A stretch of 64,000 nt of DNA, taken from positions 25,547-89,546 of the forward strand of contig CACYJV010000014.1 of assembly GCA_902774815.1 (NCBI GenBank), written 5' to 3'. How positions within the stretch are numbered: the first letter of the stretch is position 1; each line of letters starts with the position of its first letter. The stretch is from an uncultured Prevotellaceae bacterium (GTDB lineage: Bacteria > Bacteroidota > Bacteroidia > Bacteroidales > Bacteroidaceae). Shown here piece after piece: positions 43,658 to 52,759 of the stretch. The notes under the pieces are model-generated. The model ran no database searches, was not told the origin of the DNA, and was given only the letters and a program-made list of their open reading frames with translations. The position numbers and the translations under genes are program-made.

Positions 43658-44170
43658 TTACTTACAATTCGGATCTTCCCACTCGCGATCCACCAAAATC
43701 ACGGGAAAACGGTTCTCCTTATCGAACTTTTTCACCTTCAGGGCTGCAGCCGCTTTCCTTTGCGCCAGCTGTTCAGGCGTCTTAATATTAGCGGTCGTAT
43801 TGATTTCTACGCTGTTGAGCCAGAACGGTGTGCTGGGCAATTGCAGATCTCCATGAGGTCCTACAATAGTGTACACGACTCCTTCAGGCAAATCTTGGAC
43901 GTATTGATCAAACACTATGCGCTTCGACCCCACCAGTTCTTTCAGTTGCTCCGGTGTCGGGAGCTGGAAGGGCTCAGCCTCGTCATACGTCAAAAGCATC
44001 ACCTGTCCCTTGGCATTCCTTAAGAAGTCATTAGCCCACCGTGTTCTACTAGGAAGACCTAAATCAACAAACTCGTACACTTTCTCCGGTACCTTAGCGG
44101 AATCATTGTTTCTGCTGCTTGTCCCTCGGGTATCAGCACTACCTTTTTCATTCTTTGGATAAACACTCAT
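43658..44170 (-). CDS. FISUMP-like domain protein without signal peptide
   Basis: 170 residues. EFVDLGLPSRTRWANDFL resembles the FVDLGLPSGTKWA start of the FISUMP/DUF1566-like domains that are common in secreted Bacteroidetes proteins, but the usual signal peptide is missing and the N-terminus (SVYPKNEKGSADTRG) is polar. The rest has PTPEQLKELVG and an ending rich in Lys. Probably a cytoplasmic or partial protein; it may be the remnant of a larger one. Its promoter was not found. Confidence 0.5.
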   Translation of the reverse strand: MSVYPKNEKGSADTRGTSSRNNDSAKVPEKVYEFVDLGLPSRTRWANDFLRNAKGQVMLLTYDEAEPFQLPTPEQLKELVGSKRIVFDQYVQDLPEGVVYTIVGPHGDLQLPSTPFWLNSVEINTTANIKTPEQLAQRKAAAALKVKKFDKENRFPVILVDREWEDPNCK

Positions 44171-44535
44171 AGTCGTTAAATGATTAAATAGTTAGTAAAA
44201 ATATTATTAGTAATAGTAGCATCGTAGCATTTAGGTTTTGGACTTTAGCTCTTTGCTTTTGGCTTTTGAACCATAATCTTTAACATTGTACGTGCCGCAG
44301 GCGCATTGAACTGTCGCAAAGCGACTTCCGCCCTCAAAATTACAAAAAAACCATGAAACCATCAAATCCTGACGCTAAAAATTTGGTAAAGAAATTGAAT
44401 TTGCCACAGGATGCCCTGCAAGGACTTATTCACACAGCCAAGGGCGCTGACCTGGACTATGTGGCAGTTAGCCTTTTAGGCCGCTTTTGTGTAGTCTGCT
44501 ATGTTATTTGCAAAAAAACGAGTTTTCTTTTTGCA
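44171..44535. other. spacer with a possible gene remnant
   Basis: A frame at 44353-44574 begins with MKPSNPDAKNLVKKLN and looks protein-like for about 45 codons but then runs through the promoter of the next gene (44528-44560). It may be a remnant; no other gene is seen. Confidence 0.5.
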
Positions 44536-44560
44536 TTTCGCTCACTTATTCGTATCTTTG
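44528..44560 (+). promoter_or_regulatory. promoter of the 44673 gene, with a shared 19-base block
   Basis: TTTTTG 44528-44533, 19 bases, TATCTTTG 44553-44560. The interval contains the same 19-base TTTCGCTCACTTATTCGTA (44536-44554) as the promoter at 23941-23972. Confidence 0.78.
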
Positions 44561-44672
44561 CGCACACATACTAGCGAACGAATAGCATTAACAGTGTGCT
44601 TGCGGGGTGGAGCAGATGGGGCCGTGGAGGCGTTGGCCGCTCCGGACCGTTGAGCAAAAAAACTAAATAATT

Positions 44673-46718
44673 ATGATCATGACCACTACGAAAAATTTAT
44701 TGAGGACATGGTTCCTCTTGCTCTGCATCGTCATGGCAGGTGTACAGAACGCCCATGCAACTTCTGCTGTTTTCTATAGTCTGAAGTACACCGATGTTGT
44801 GAAAGAAAACCTCACTTTCGACTTGTATCATTGTTCTTGGGTCAATGATTACTACGAAACTGAACTTTATGATAGTTATGTTGCCGTGCTCAAAGGCATT
44901 TCGGGCAACAATGACGAGGTGACGGTGCCTGCTGCCGTTGAACACAATGGGTCTACGTACTATGTAAAGGGCATCGATGGGCAGGTGACAAATAACAGCG
45001 TCTATAAGCTGACGTTCGAAGGCGACGTAAATTTCCACATGTTGCTGCCAAGGGTCAGCATAACAGGGGAAACGGTATACACCCTCTTGGGATCTCTCGA
45101 CCTACCGTACCTGCACAAGCTCGTGTTCAAGGGCGATGTAGTGAATATGAATTACAATTATTCGCACCGCCTGAACTGTGTAAATCTGGAAGAGATATAC
45201 TTCTTGAACAGCAATTTGCCCGGGTTCACACGCTATTGGAGCGATTACTGCATAGCGCCGGCCTCTGGGATAACTGCGTATGTGACCAACAAAACGGCGG
45301 ACGAGATTGCATCGCTGAAACAGTATCCGATATGGATTGAGTTCAAGGACGTCGTCCTATACATGCCCGAACCTGAGGGTGTGGACGTGAACATCTACGT
45401 GACGGTGGAGGAGGACAACCCTGCAGAGGGCGTAATGTTCCGTATCGACGACGACCGGTACATCAGCGGCAGCGGTAGCAAGGTGTTCAAGACGATGATT
45501 CACAACAGCCTGACTTTCTACGTTGCCGACGGAAGCATGGCGACGCCCGGGCAGGTGTTCGTGAATGGCAAAGACATGCTGCTGCTCATGACGGAGCCTG
45601 AGTCAAATCCATTCTACAATTCGGCCAATCCAAAGGAGTACACCATCAGCGACGTTGCGGGCGACACCTATATCAGGGTGAAAGCGGCCGGCACTGTCGA
45701 CCATTACACGATCAGCGCGGGCAAGGGAGGCACGGTGGCATTCGACCTGAATGGCAATCAGATGGTGACGGGTGGCCAGTCGAGGGTGTTCACGCTGAAC
45801 AAGGGCGAGAGCAAGGCACTGGCTATCTCGCCGATGGATGGTTATGAGTTCGACGGACTCTGGTGGAACGGCATGGACGTTACGAGCACGGCAACGTTCG
45901 AGCAGCTGGACGACAGTACGCTAGTGACAACCATCCAGGGAGGTGGGGAGCATATGGTCACGTTCAAGCCGGCACCGAAGCAGCTGTTCACGCGTGTGGG
46001 CGGCGATGGCACCGTGATGTTCACAAAGAAAGTGAAGGGAAGGTCTAAGACCTACACCCTGGCGGACGGCCAACCGAGGTGGGTACCGTTGTCGGAATGG
46101 AAGGATGGCGACCAGTACACCATCAGCATCGAGCTGAAGGACGGCGAGTCGATGAAGGTGCTGCGCGACGGCAGGGACGTGACGTGGATGTTTGAGTTGT
46201 CGCCGCTAGCGGTGAACCGCACCTACGTCTTCAATGTTGAAGACCCGGAATGTACCGAGTTATGGTTTGAAGAAGATATCAACGTCTGGGAAGAGGCTGG
46301 ATGGTACATCGAGATTTCAAAGGATACGCGCACTTTCTTCGTCAACACCACAGGTGTGGACTACGTGGACGTGACGTTCGACGGCCGACGTGACCAGTTC
46401 AACGGCAATGGTGCCACGAGGAAGTATGAGGTTCCAGCAGGATGCTCTTTCGTAGTACAGCCCTACACGAACAGAAGCGCAATCAAGGCTGTGAAACTGA
46501 ACGGCGAGGACGTGACCAACGACTCGCGATACTTCATCGAGAGCGGCTCGACGGGTACTGCGGCAGGCTCCTACGAGAAGTATGACTTCGGATCGGTGAC
46601 GGGCAACGCAATGGTTCAGATCGTCTATCAGAGCAGCCAGTACGACACCAATGGCGACGGTAGCGTGACCATCGCCGATGTGACAAAGCTGGTGAATGTG
46701 ATTTTAGGAAAAGAATAG
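44673..46718 (+). CDS. secreted surface protein with leucine-rich-like N-terminus and dockerin loop
   Basis: 681 residues with a signal peptide ending AHA near residue 30. The N-terminal about 200 residues resemble BspA-type leucine-rich folds (VYKLTFEGDVNFHML, LHKLVFKGDVVNMN); they align with the interrupted protein at 49271-51787 (VTNKTADEIASLKQ versus LADKTEKEIAELKK). Middle and late parts are beta-rich repeats of an internalin-B-repeat-like type (GGTVAFDLNGNQMV ... DGYEFDGLWWNG). It ends in one dockerin-type loop (DTNGDGSVTIADVTKLVNV). Likely a secreted binding protein; the ligand is unknown. Own promoter; terminator at 46804. Confidence 0.75.
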   Translation: MIMTTTKNLLRTWFLLLCIVMAGVQNAHATSAVFYSLKYTDVVKENLTFDLYHCSWVNDYYETELYDSYVAVLKGISGNNDEVTVPAAVEHNGSTYYVKGIDGQVTNNSVYKLTFEGDVNFHMLLPRVSITGETVYTLLGSLDLPYLHKLVFKGDVVNMNYNYSHRLNCVNLEEIYFLNSNLPGFTRYWSDYCIAPASGITAYVTNKTADEIASLKQYPIWIEFKDVVLYMPEPEGVDVNIYVTVEEDNPAEGVMFRIDDDRYISGSGSKVFKTMIHNSLTFYVADGSMATPGQVFVNGKDMLLLMTEPESNPFYNSANPKEYTISDVAGDTYIRVKAAGTVDHYTISAGKGGTVAFDLNGNQMVTGGQSRVFTLNKGESKALAISPMDGYEFDGLWWNGMDVTSTATFEQLDDSTLVTTIQGGGEHMVTFKPAPKQLFTRVGGDGTVMFTKKVKGRSKTYTLADGQPRWVPLSEWKDGDQYTISIELKDGESMKVLRDGRDVTWMFELSPLAVNRTYVFNVEDPECTELWFEEDINVWEEAGWYIEISKDTRTFFVNTTGVDYVDVTFDGRRDQFNGNGATRKYEVPAGCSFVVQPYTNRSAIKAVKLNGEDVTNDSRYFIESGSTGTAAGSYEKYDFGSVTGNAMVQIVYQSSQYDTNGDGSVTIADVTKLVNVILGKE

Positions 46719-46803
46719 AAGCCCCCTCCAAACCTTCCCCAACTGGAGGAGGCTCACGTCGTGCCCACATGCTGGGGGCCGTATGAAATGGATAATTAAA
46801 GGC

Positions 46804-46841
46804 AAAGGACTACGAGCAAACTCATAGTCCTTTGTTTTTTT
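46804..46841 (+). terminator. terminator of the 44673 gene
   Basis: AAAGGACTA and TAGTCCTTTG form the stem and TTTTTT follows. Structurally it takes the place of the TGTGCCCTGC hairpin in copy 1 but has a different stem. Confidence 0.88.
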
Positions 46842-46868
46842 CTGTGGCAACGAGGGCTGCAACCACGC

Positions 46869-46896
46869 ATAGGGGCAGACTCCTGTGTTTGCCCGC
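46869..46896 (+). repeat. degenerate REP-like element
   Basis: ATAGGGGCAGACTCC followed by TGTGTTTGCCCGC; the head has ATAG in place of GTAG. Confidence 0.7.
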
Positions 46897-47056
46897 AAAA
46901 AAAATGAATAATAGGTTTATCTGAAAGGAATCTCCGGGCCAGCAGCGATATCACTGCATTGTCATAAATAGTTTACGGATTGTATCAAATAATGGATTGT
47001 TTACAGGTTGCAAAAACTTGTGAACATACAGACAAATACAGACGGAAGAAAAAGAG

Positions 47057-47064
47057 TATCTTTG
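47057..47064 (+). promoter_or_regulatory. -7 element of the GH43-like gene
   Basis: TATCTTTG; no clear -33 partner within 19-21 bases. Confidence 0.5.
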
Positions 47065-47146
47065 CAGCAAAGCTGCAGGTCGATGCGACAGAGGCTCCTG
47101 CGGTGCGTTCGAAGGTCAAAGTTCAAGGTTCAAACTATATAATTCA

Positions 47147-49213
47147 ATGCATATGAAACGACTATTGCTAAACGTGTTGCTTGCTGTGGCAGCAGTGGCG
47201 GCACAAGCCCAAAATCCTTATCTGCCCTTGTGGGAGCATCTGCCCGACGGTGAGCCCCGCGTCTTTGAAGACCCCGATCAGCCGGGGAAATACCGTGCCT
47301 ACATCATCGGTTCACACGACATCACCTACACTGCTTATTGCGGCAACGACATCCGCATGTGGTCGGCACCCGTCGAGGACCTCAGCCAGTGGCGCGACGA
47401 AGGTCCGATATTCTCGTGGTTTGCCAGTGGACAGTGGGACACGATGTTTGCACCTGATCTGGTGGAAGTGAAAGACCGCAAGACAGGGAAGAAGACCTAT
47501 TGGCTGTATCCGCATAGCCGCGGTTGGGGACGCATCGCCATGGTATGCCGTGGCGACCGCCCGAACGGACCTTTCACGCCCGTGAACCTCACGGAGGACG
47601 GCCTGCGCTGTGTGCCGGGCTCACTCATTGATTTCGACCCGTCGGTGTTCATCGACTACATCACCGACAAGAAAGATCCCGACTACGACAAGGGTTTCCG
47701 TGCCTATGTGTTCTATGGGTTCCAACATTCAACGGCTTGCGAGCTGGATCAGAACACGATGTATTCTAAGCGCGAGGGCACGGATCTCATCGACCCGTTC
47801 ATACCTGCAAGCAGCCAGGACGGAAAGCTGCTCGACAAGGAAGGCAGCGTCTATAAGGCTCTGTACAAAGGTCAGAATCCGCTGGACTTCAACTTCTTCG
47901 AAGCCTCGTCAATTCGAAAGGTGGGCAATAAATACGTGATGGTATTCTCAGGTTATAGTGGCAAGGAATATGGATTGGGCAACACAAACTCTGCCCTACG
48001 CTATGCCTACGGCGACTCACCGCTGGGCCCGTGGCGCTCGGGCGGTGTGCTAGTGGACTCGCGCGGCGTGGTACCCAACGAGGATGGCTCGAAACTCATC
48101 ACAACGAATGCCGCACATAACACGCACGGATCGCTGCAGGAAATCAACGGTCAATGGTACGTTTTCTACCATCGCCCGCCGCGCGGCTTCGGCAATGCCC
48201 GTCAAGCCATGGTGGCTCCAGTGAAGATTGAGTGGGACAAGAAGCCCGTGGCCAAGGGTGGCAAGGTGCGCATCACGGGCTACGACCCGTTCGTAGTGAA
48301 CAACGAGTGGACGGCGAAAGCCAGCAACGGCAATGAATACACGGGAGCTGAGGTGACGAGCGAGGGCTTCCAGATCTACGGACTGCCTCCCTACGCCTAC
48401 TATTCGGCTGGTCTGGCTTGCTTTATGTACGGACCGAACGCCAACCAGTATATGCAAGACAATCACGACGTGTGGAACAACTCGATGGACCTGGCCGGCA
48501 TCCAGAACGGCGGCATCGTAGGCTTCAAATACTTCGGCTTTGGCGGTCTGCCTGCCTGCTCTAAGGGTGTGATGCCTTTCGAAGGAACGAAAAAGGGCGA
48601 CGGCACAGAGATATTCGTCAACCTGACACACGGCAAGCATGGTGCTTTCAAGATTCACGTGCTGTTGGACGACCCATGGAAGGGAGAGGAGATAGCGACC
48701 ATCGACGTGCCGGAAAACGACCATCGGAACTCTGCCGTCTTCGGAACGAAGGTTCCTGCCGTAGAAGGACTCACGGGCAAGCACGCCATCTATCTCGTGG
48801 CAGAAGGCCCGGAGGTGAAGCAGCCCGAACAGCCTCAAGGTCCGTGGGGCCGCCGGCAGCAGCCGCAACGGCCGGAAGGACTCTTCGACCTGCATGGCAT
48901 TGGCTTCGTGAAGTCGGGTGAGACCGTGAACGTGCCTGTGGTACCGCAGATCACCATCACCGCGGATGGCAAGCGTCTGAACGTCCCCAATACACCAATT
49001 CGCTGCTCGAACCAGAATGGTCTGACCGATGCCATCCGCTATCAGGTATATGCACCGCTAAAGGCAGACTCGAAGATCAGCGTTGTTGCCACGGCGCCCG
49101 GCATGGGCGACAAGAATCCTGATGTGACCATTGAGGTGAGTCCCATCGTGGAAGGTCGTGCCACGGTGACGTGCAAGTATAAAGGATTAAAGAAGATTTA
49201 TTTGATAAATTAG
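47147..49213 (+). CDS. GH43-like secreted glycosidase (arabinofuranosidase/xylosidase type)
   Basis: 688 residues, signal peptide ending AQAQ near residue 22 (ATG at 47147 or 47153). The N-terminal half has the five-blade propeller features of family 43: NPYLPLWEHLPDGEPRVFEDP with the catalytic-base Asp region, MFAPDLVEV, IDFDPSVFID, and FNFFEASSIRKVGNKYVMVFSG with the general-acid Glu. A C-terminal beta domain (about 370-688, with EYTGAEVTSEGFQIYG and a Pro/Gln/Arg-rich loop) may bind sugar. Such enzymes remove arabinose or xylose from hemicellulose side chains. It has its own -7 element and convergent neighbours. The exact subfamily is not certain. Confidence 0.82.
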   Translation: MHMKRLLLNVLLAVAAVAAQAQNPYLPLWEHLPDGEPRVFEDPDQPGKYRAYIIGSHDITYTAYCGNDIRMWSAPVEDLSQWRDEGPIFSWFASGQWDTMFAPDLVEVKDRKTGKKTYWLYPHSRGWGRIAMVCRGDRPNGPFTPVNLTEDGLRCVPGSLIDFDPSVFIDYITDKKDPDYDKGFRAYVFYGFQHSTACELDQNTMYSKREGTDLIDPFIPASSQDGKLLDKEGSVYKALYKGQNPLDFNFFEASSIRKVGNKYVMVFSGYSGKEYGLGNTNSALRYAYGDSPLGPWRSGGVLVDSRGVVPNEDGSKLITTNAAHNTHGSLQEINGQWYVFYHRPPRGFGNARQAMVAPVKIEWDKKPVAKGGKVRITGYDPFVVNNEWTAKASNGNEYTGAEVTSEGFQIYGLPPYAYYSAGLACFMYGPNANQYMQDNHDVWNNSMDLAGIQNGGIVGFKYFGFGGLPACSKGVMPFEGTKKGDGTEIFVNLTHGKHGAFKIHVLLDDPWKGEEIATIDVPENDHRNSAVFGTKVPAVEGLTGKHAIYLVAEGPEVKQPEQPQGPWGRRQQPQRPEGLFDLHGIGFVKSGETVNVPVVPQITITADGKRLNVPNTPIRCSNQNGLTDAIRYQVYAPLKADSKISVVATAPGMGDKNPDVTIEVSPIVEGRATVTCKYKGLKKIYLIN

Positions 49214-49225
49214 GATCCCACACCC

Positions 49226-49260
49226 AAAGCCCGCTCTTTCCTCAAGGAAGGGTGGGCTTT
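49226..49260. terminator. terminator between the convergent GH43 gene and the interrupted gene
   Basis: AAAGCCC and GGGCTTT close an imperfect stem around TCAA; a short T run follows on one side. Confidence 0.65.
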
Positions 49261-49270
49261 TAGGGATAGG

Positions 49271-51787
49271 CTAATCTTTTCCTAAAATGATATTCACCAA
49301 CTTGGTGACATCGGCAATGGTAATTTGTCCGTCGCCGTTGACATCGCCGGGGGAGGCGGGCTCATCCATCTCAACGATGCCACCGCGGAAGAAGGATGTC
49401 GTCCAGCCGGCAGCCTGATAAACGCTGGTCTTGCCCTTGGGCACGTAAAGGACGCAAGTGGAGGGCAAATTGCCAACGTTGGTGTCTGTGATGGCTGGTG
49501 GATTGGGCATGTGGGCGATGACCTTCGTAAGCTTTGGACATACCGAGATGGCATATTTGCCGATGGAGTCGATGCCTACGTGCAGTTCAAGCGTCGTCAG
49601 TTCGCTGTTGTGGAATATCGAGTATTGGCCAAGGGCGGTAACGCTCTTTGGGATGACAGTGGTCTTGCAGCCGAAGATTAGGGTGTTTGTTGCCGTCTCG
49701 ATGACAGCGTTGCAACCCTCGCGAGAATCGTATCTGCTGTTGTTTTCATCAACAGCGATACTGATGAGGTCGGAGCAGTCCCTTAAGAAATAATCATAGA
49801 TGTGAGTTACATTGGCCGGAATATAGACAGACCTCAGCTTACTCGCTCCTAACGCATTATAGCCAAGAACCAGATTGCCCTTCTGCGGGAGCGTGATGGA
49901 CTGGATGGCAGTTTGGTAGAACGCATTGGAATTGATAATGATTGCACTGTCGGGCAGGACTACATGCTCGAGGCTATGGCAGCCGTAGAAGACGTTGTTA
50001 GCAATATTGTACATGGATTGCGGAAGAACGATGCTCTTGAGGTTTGTGGCATCTCGGAACGCCTCAGCCGTCAGTGTCTTCATTCCCGTGAAGTACTGCA
50101 GTTCATTGAACGAGGTGATGTCGGTGTTGCCCTTGAAATAGTCACTGAGTGTTGTCACGGCGGCAGCCTCCTGGCGACTGATCTCGCCATCGCCGTTGCT
50201 GTCCATGTGTGCAACGCAGATGGCCTTCACAGCGGGGTCTTCGAACTCGATGAGGTCATCGGGCTTATCGAAGATAACGGTATAAGTGGCCGATTCCTTA
50301 TCGATTTCCAACCAATACTCGTTATCGTTCCATTCTTCGAAACCAGAAGTGATGTCAACACCATTTTTGTAGACATGGAATGTTTCGTATGGTTTTGCAT
50401 GAATCCACAAGGACAAGTCCTCTTGCAGCTGATCAAAGGGAATGGTTTCACGGGTGATTCCGTCTTCAAAGTTAACTTCATAATTCGTGTGATCCCAGAA
50501 TATCCACGTATAGTTGTCGCCACCTCCATGGCGAATGAAGTTGAGCGTGATGGAGTTACGGGTGCAGCTCCATTGGTAGGTGACGTCGGTGGTGGGCTTG
50601 AGCTCGTCGTAGAAAGCGTAGCGGAGACCACCGCGGGTAACGTAGCTGAGGTCTACTTCCACGCCGTTGCGTTTCAGGTGGGGTGTCATGCCAGGGTCAG
50701 TGCAGAGATAGACAGTAGCGTAGTTGTTGCCGATGGTCAGTGCACCGGTCTTGGTGGCATCGGAAGCGAGGTACAAGAGTGGAATCAGGTCTTGCGAGCC
50801 ATCGCTGCCAAAACTGGTGAGATTGTGCAAGTCGGTCACAAAGACGATACCGCCTGTGGCGTTGGTGAGGGTACATTGGTGGGCTCCGAGCGAGGGGAAG
50901 GAGATGTCGATGTTGACGTCGCCACGCACTGGCATCAGCTGAAGCTAATCAATCGTGTAGTGTGAGTCCATGCTCCAGTTGAGTCCGTCGTAGTTGACGT
51001 TGGGCTTCACCTTGTCGCGGTCGTAGCTGGCAACGAGTAAATAGTTACCGAATCTGGTCACCTCGTAGGTGTTTGGGCTGGTGCGGTCGAGCAAGGTCAG
51101 GTTGCCGAGGTCATAGCCAGCCTCACCGAAACTGCCGTAGTCGCCCATGTCATAGAGGTCCACTTCCTCGCCATAATTGGTCAGGGGGCTAAGTGTAACG
51201 TTCAAGGTAAGCGTCTGCTTCACGGGGCGATAGTTGACGGAATGGAACTGGTTCCAGGGGGCATTCTTCTTCAGTTCAGCGATTTCCTTTTCGGTCTTGT
51301 CGGCCAAATATACATCAACCCAACCGACGGAGTTAGTGAATTACTGCGAATAATCACCGTTGAATGGGTAGCAATGGCCTTCAAAAATGAGGGTGGTGAA
51401 GCCCAACATACCAGGCTTGAAGTTGACGGGGGCATTCCACATGGTCACATCACCCTGGAAGGTAAGGCTGGTGACATTCTGCTCATCAGAGCTCACCCAA
51501 CCTGTGTCACCGAATCCGCGGACCGTGAAGGTGTGTCCTTGGGAGGTAACGGTCTCGGGAATTTTAGCGAAACCCAAAAGAGGGCTGGTGAACTTGAAAA
51601 TGGTGGCATAGTACTGCTCCATCCACTTTCCGCCGTATCCGTTGTCGTAATAGGAATAATACAGGTTGTAGTAGGCTGTGTTATCCTCATAGGGGTCCAT
51701 CGGCGTGATGTGCTGCGCGAGGGTCGCCGTGACCATGCCCACTGCCAGCAGGCATAGCATCAATAGTCGTTTCATCGTCGTTTTCAT
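49271..51787 (-). pseudogene. secreted leucine-rich (BspA-like) dockerin protein, interrupted by two in-frame stop codons
   Basis: One frame is open from ATG 51787 to the TAA at 49271, 839 codons, apart from two stops in frame: TAA at 51343-51341 and TAG at 50947-50945. Three segments result (148, 120 plus lead-in, and 554 residues). The first has a signal peptide ending TLAQ. The third has BspA-type leucine-rich repeats (LKSIVLPQSMYNIANNVFYG, LRSVYIPANVTHIYDYFL), and a dockerin-type end (GDVNGDGQITIADVTKLVN). The first and second parts align with the protein at 44673-46718. No frameshift is needed. A normal promoter lies at 51833-51863. Two nonsense mutations in an otherwise intact gene are the plain reading; stop read-through is an alternative but TAA and TAG are different codons. 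Confidence 0.82.
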
Positions 51788-51832
51788 CGTGTTGTCTTTT
51801 TATTGGTTAATATTGGTATCCTTTCACTTTTG

Positions 51833-51863
51833 CAAAGATACAACATACAATCAGTTTTTGCAA
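51833..51863 (-). promoter_or_regulatory. intact promoter of the interrupted gene
   Basis: On the minus strand TTG (51863-51861), 20 bases, TATCTTTG (51840-51833). Confidence 0.72.
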
Positions 51864-52007
51864 CGGTTTGTGAAGAAAAAACATCGAATAAAGACCCAAG
51901 TTCAAGATAGAAGTGCAAATATTGGATGAGGGAAGTGTAAAGTCGTAGCACCGAACACTTAACAGGTGTTAAATTTATTGTATTTCGATAAAGTTTTATC
52001 GTTTTTA

Positions 52008-52039
52008 TTTGGTTGTTTATGGATTTCTATCTACTTTTG
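52008..52039 (+). promoter_or_regulatory. promoter of the DUF2975-like gene pair
   Basis: TTTG at 52008-52011, 20 bases, TACTTTTG at 52032-52039; followed by an ATCGATAAAT-type leader and the ATG at 52086. Confidence 0.75.
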
Positions 52040-52085
52040 CATATCGAAAATCGATAAATATCAACATTAAAACGATAAATAAAAT

Positions 52086-52568
52086 ATGAATACAAGCAAG
52101 TATTTTGGAAAAGTAGAGAATGTCTTCGGGGCATTATGCGTTCTTGCATTGGCAGTTTTGATGGTTTGGTTGATGGTTGGCGATGTCGAAAGAATGCAAA
52201 CGGCAACCACTAACTATGATTATTACTCGAATTTCGTCTATCTGATAGACAATATTGCAAGAACCTATTTTTTCTGCATTGTCATGTTGATGGCGTTTTT
52301 TACTTATGTCAATAAGCAATATTCCAAGTGGTGTATCCGACTATTTTATATATTAGGTGTATCAACCCTGATGTATTTCGTGATAGCCAATCATTTCTAC
52401 AGACACGTGTTTGGTTTTATCGAGACGGAGAATATAGAAAAGATGCCCTCTATGACAACAACCTTATTTACAGGTCCACTGTATTGGATGATTATCGGCT
52501 ATTTCTTGATACCCAGAATCCTGAAAGACGCGCAGAAACTGAAAGAGGAGCAGGAATTGACAGTGTAG
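52086..52568 (+). CDS. DUF2975-like four-helix membrane protein, first copy
   Basis: 160 residues with four predicted membrane helices (about 13-32, 55-75, 85-105, 128-148). C-terminus ends LKEEQELTV, nearly the same as the ending LKEEQDLTI of the next gene, so the two are paralogues. DUF2975 proteins are inner-membrane proteins often encoded next to a small Cro/C1-type regulator, as here (53253). Function is unknown; a link to membrane stress sensing has been proposed from context only. Likely first gene of a unit that also includes the second copy and the regulator, though about 190 bases of non-coding DNA separate the copies. Confidence 0.75.
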   Translation: MNTSKYFGKVENVFGALCVLALAVLMVWLMVGDVERMQTATTNYDYYSNFVYLIDNIARTYFFCIVMLMAFFTYVNKQYSKWCIRLFYILGVSTLMYFVIANHFYRHVFGFIETENIEKMPSMTTTLFTGPLYWMIIGYFLIPRILKDAQKLKEEQELTV

Positions 52569-52759
52569 GAGGATTTGATCTTTTAAGAAATGAAAGACAT
52601 GAAGGAAGTTACGGTCTTCGGCGTTTAGGGAGTTAACGAAGTTGAAAGACAGTACTCTTTCTTCCTGAACTTCAAAAAGGGATTCCAAGCAATAGGGCTA
52701 ATGTCCTTTAACTTCTTTGACTTCTTTGATTTCCAAATAATAAAATAACCAATAGAAAT
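52569..52759. other. 191-base gap inside the DUF2975 cluster
   Basis: Contains short direct repeats such as ACTTCTTTGACTTCTTTGA near 52711; no gene seen. Confidence 0.5.

Larger units (their letters stand above)
46716..46920 (+). repeat. composite spacer element, copy 2
   Basis: The same order as after the C10 gene: AGAAGCCCCCTCCAAACC and CCCCAACTGGAGGAGGCT directly after the stop, then ATGAAATGGATAATT, then a terminator hairpin (46804-46841), then a REP-like element (46869-46896) and an AATAATAGGTTTATC segment matching AATAGGATTATC at 41468. Confidence 0.8.

Noticed and set aside
44353-44574. A 73-codon frame before the 44673 gene
   Set aside because: Its second half reads through the promoter. 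It may contain a gene remnant, so I list it only as part of the spacer.
49271-51787. Stop codon reassignment as explanation for the interrupted gene
   Set aside because: Other genes in the window use TAA, TAG and TGA as true stops, and the two interrupting codons differ.
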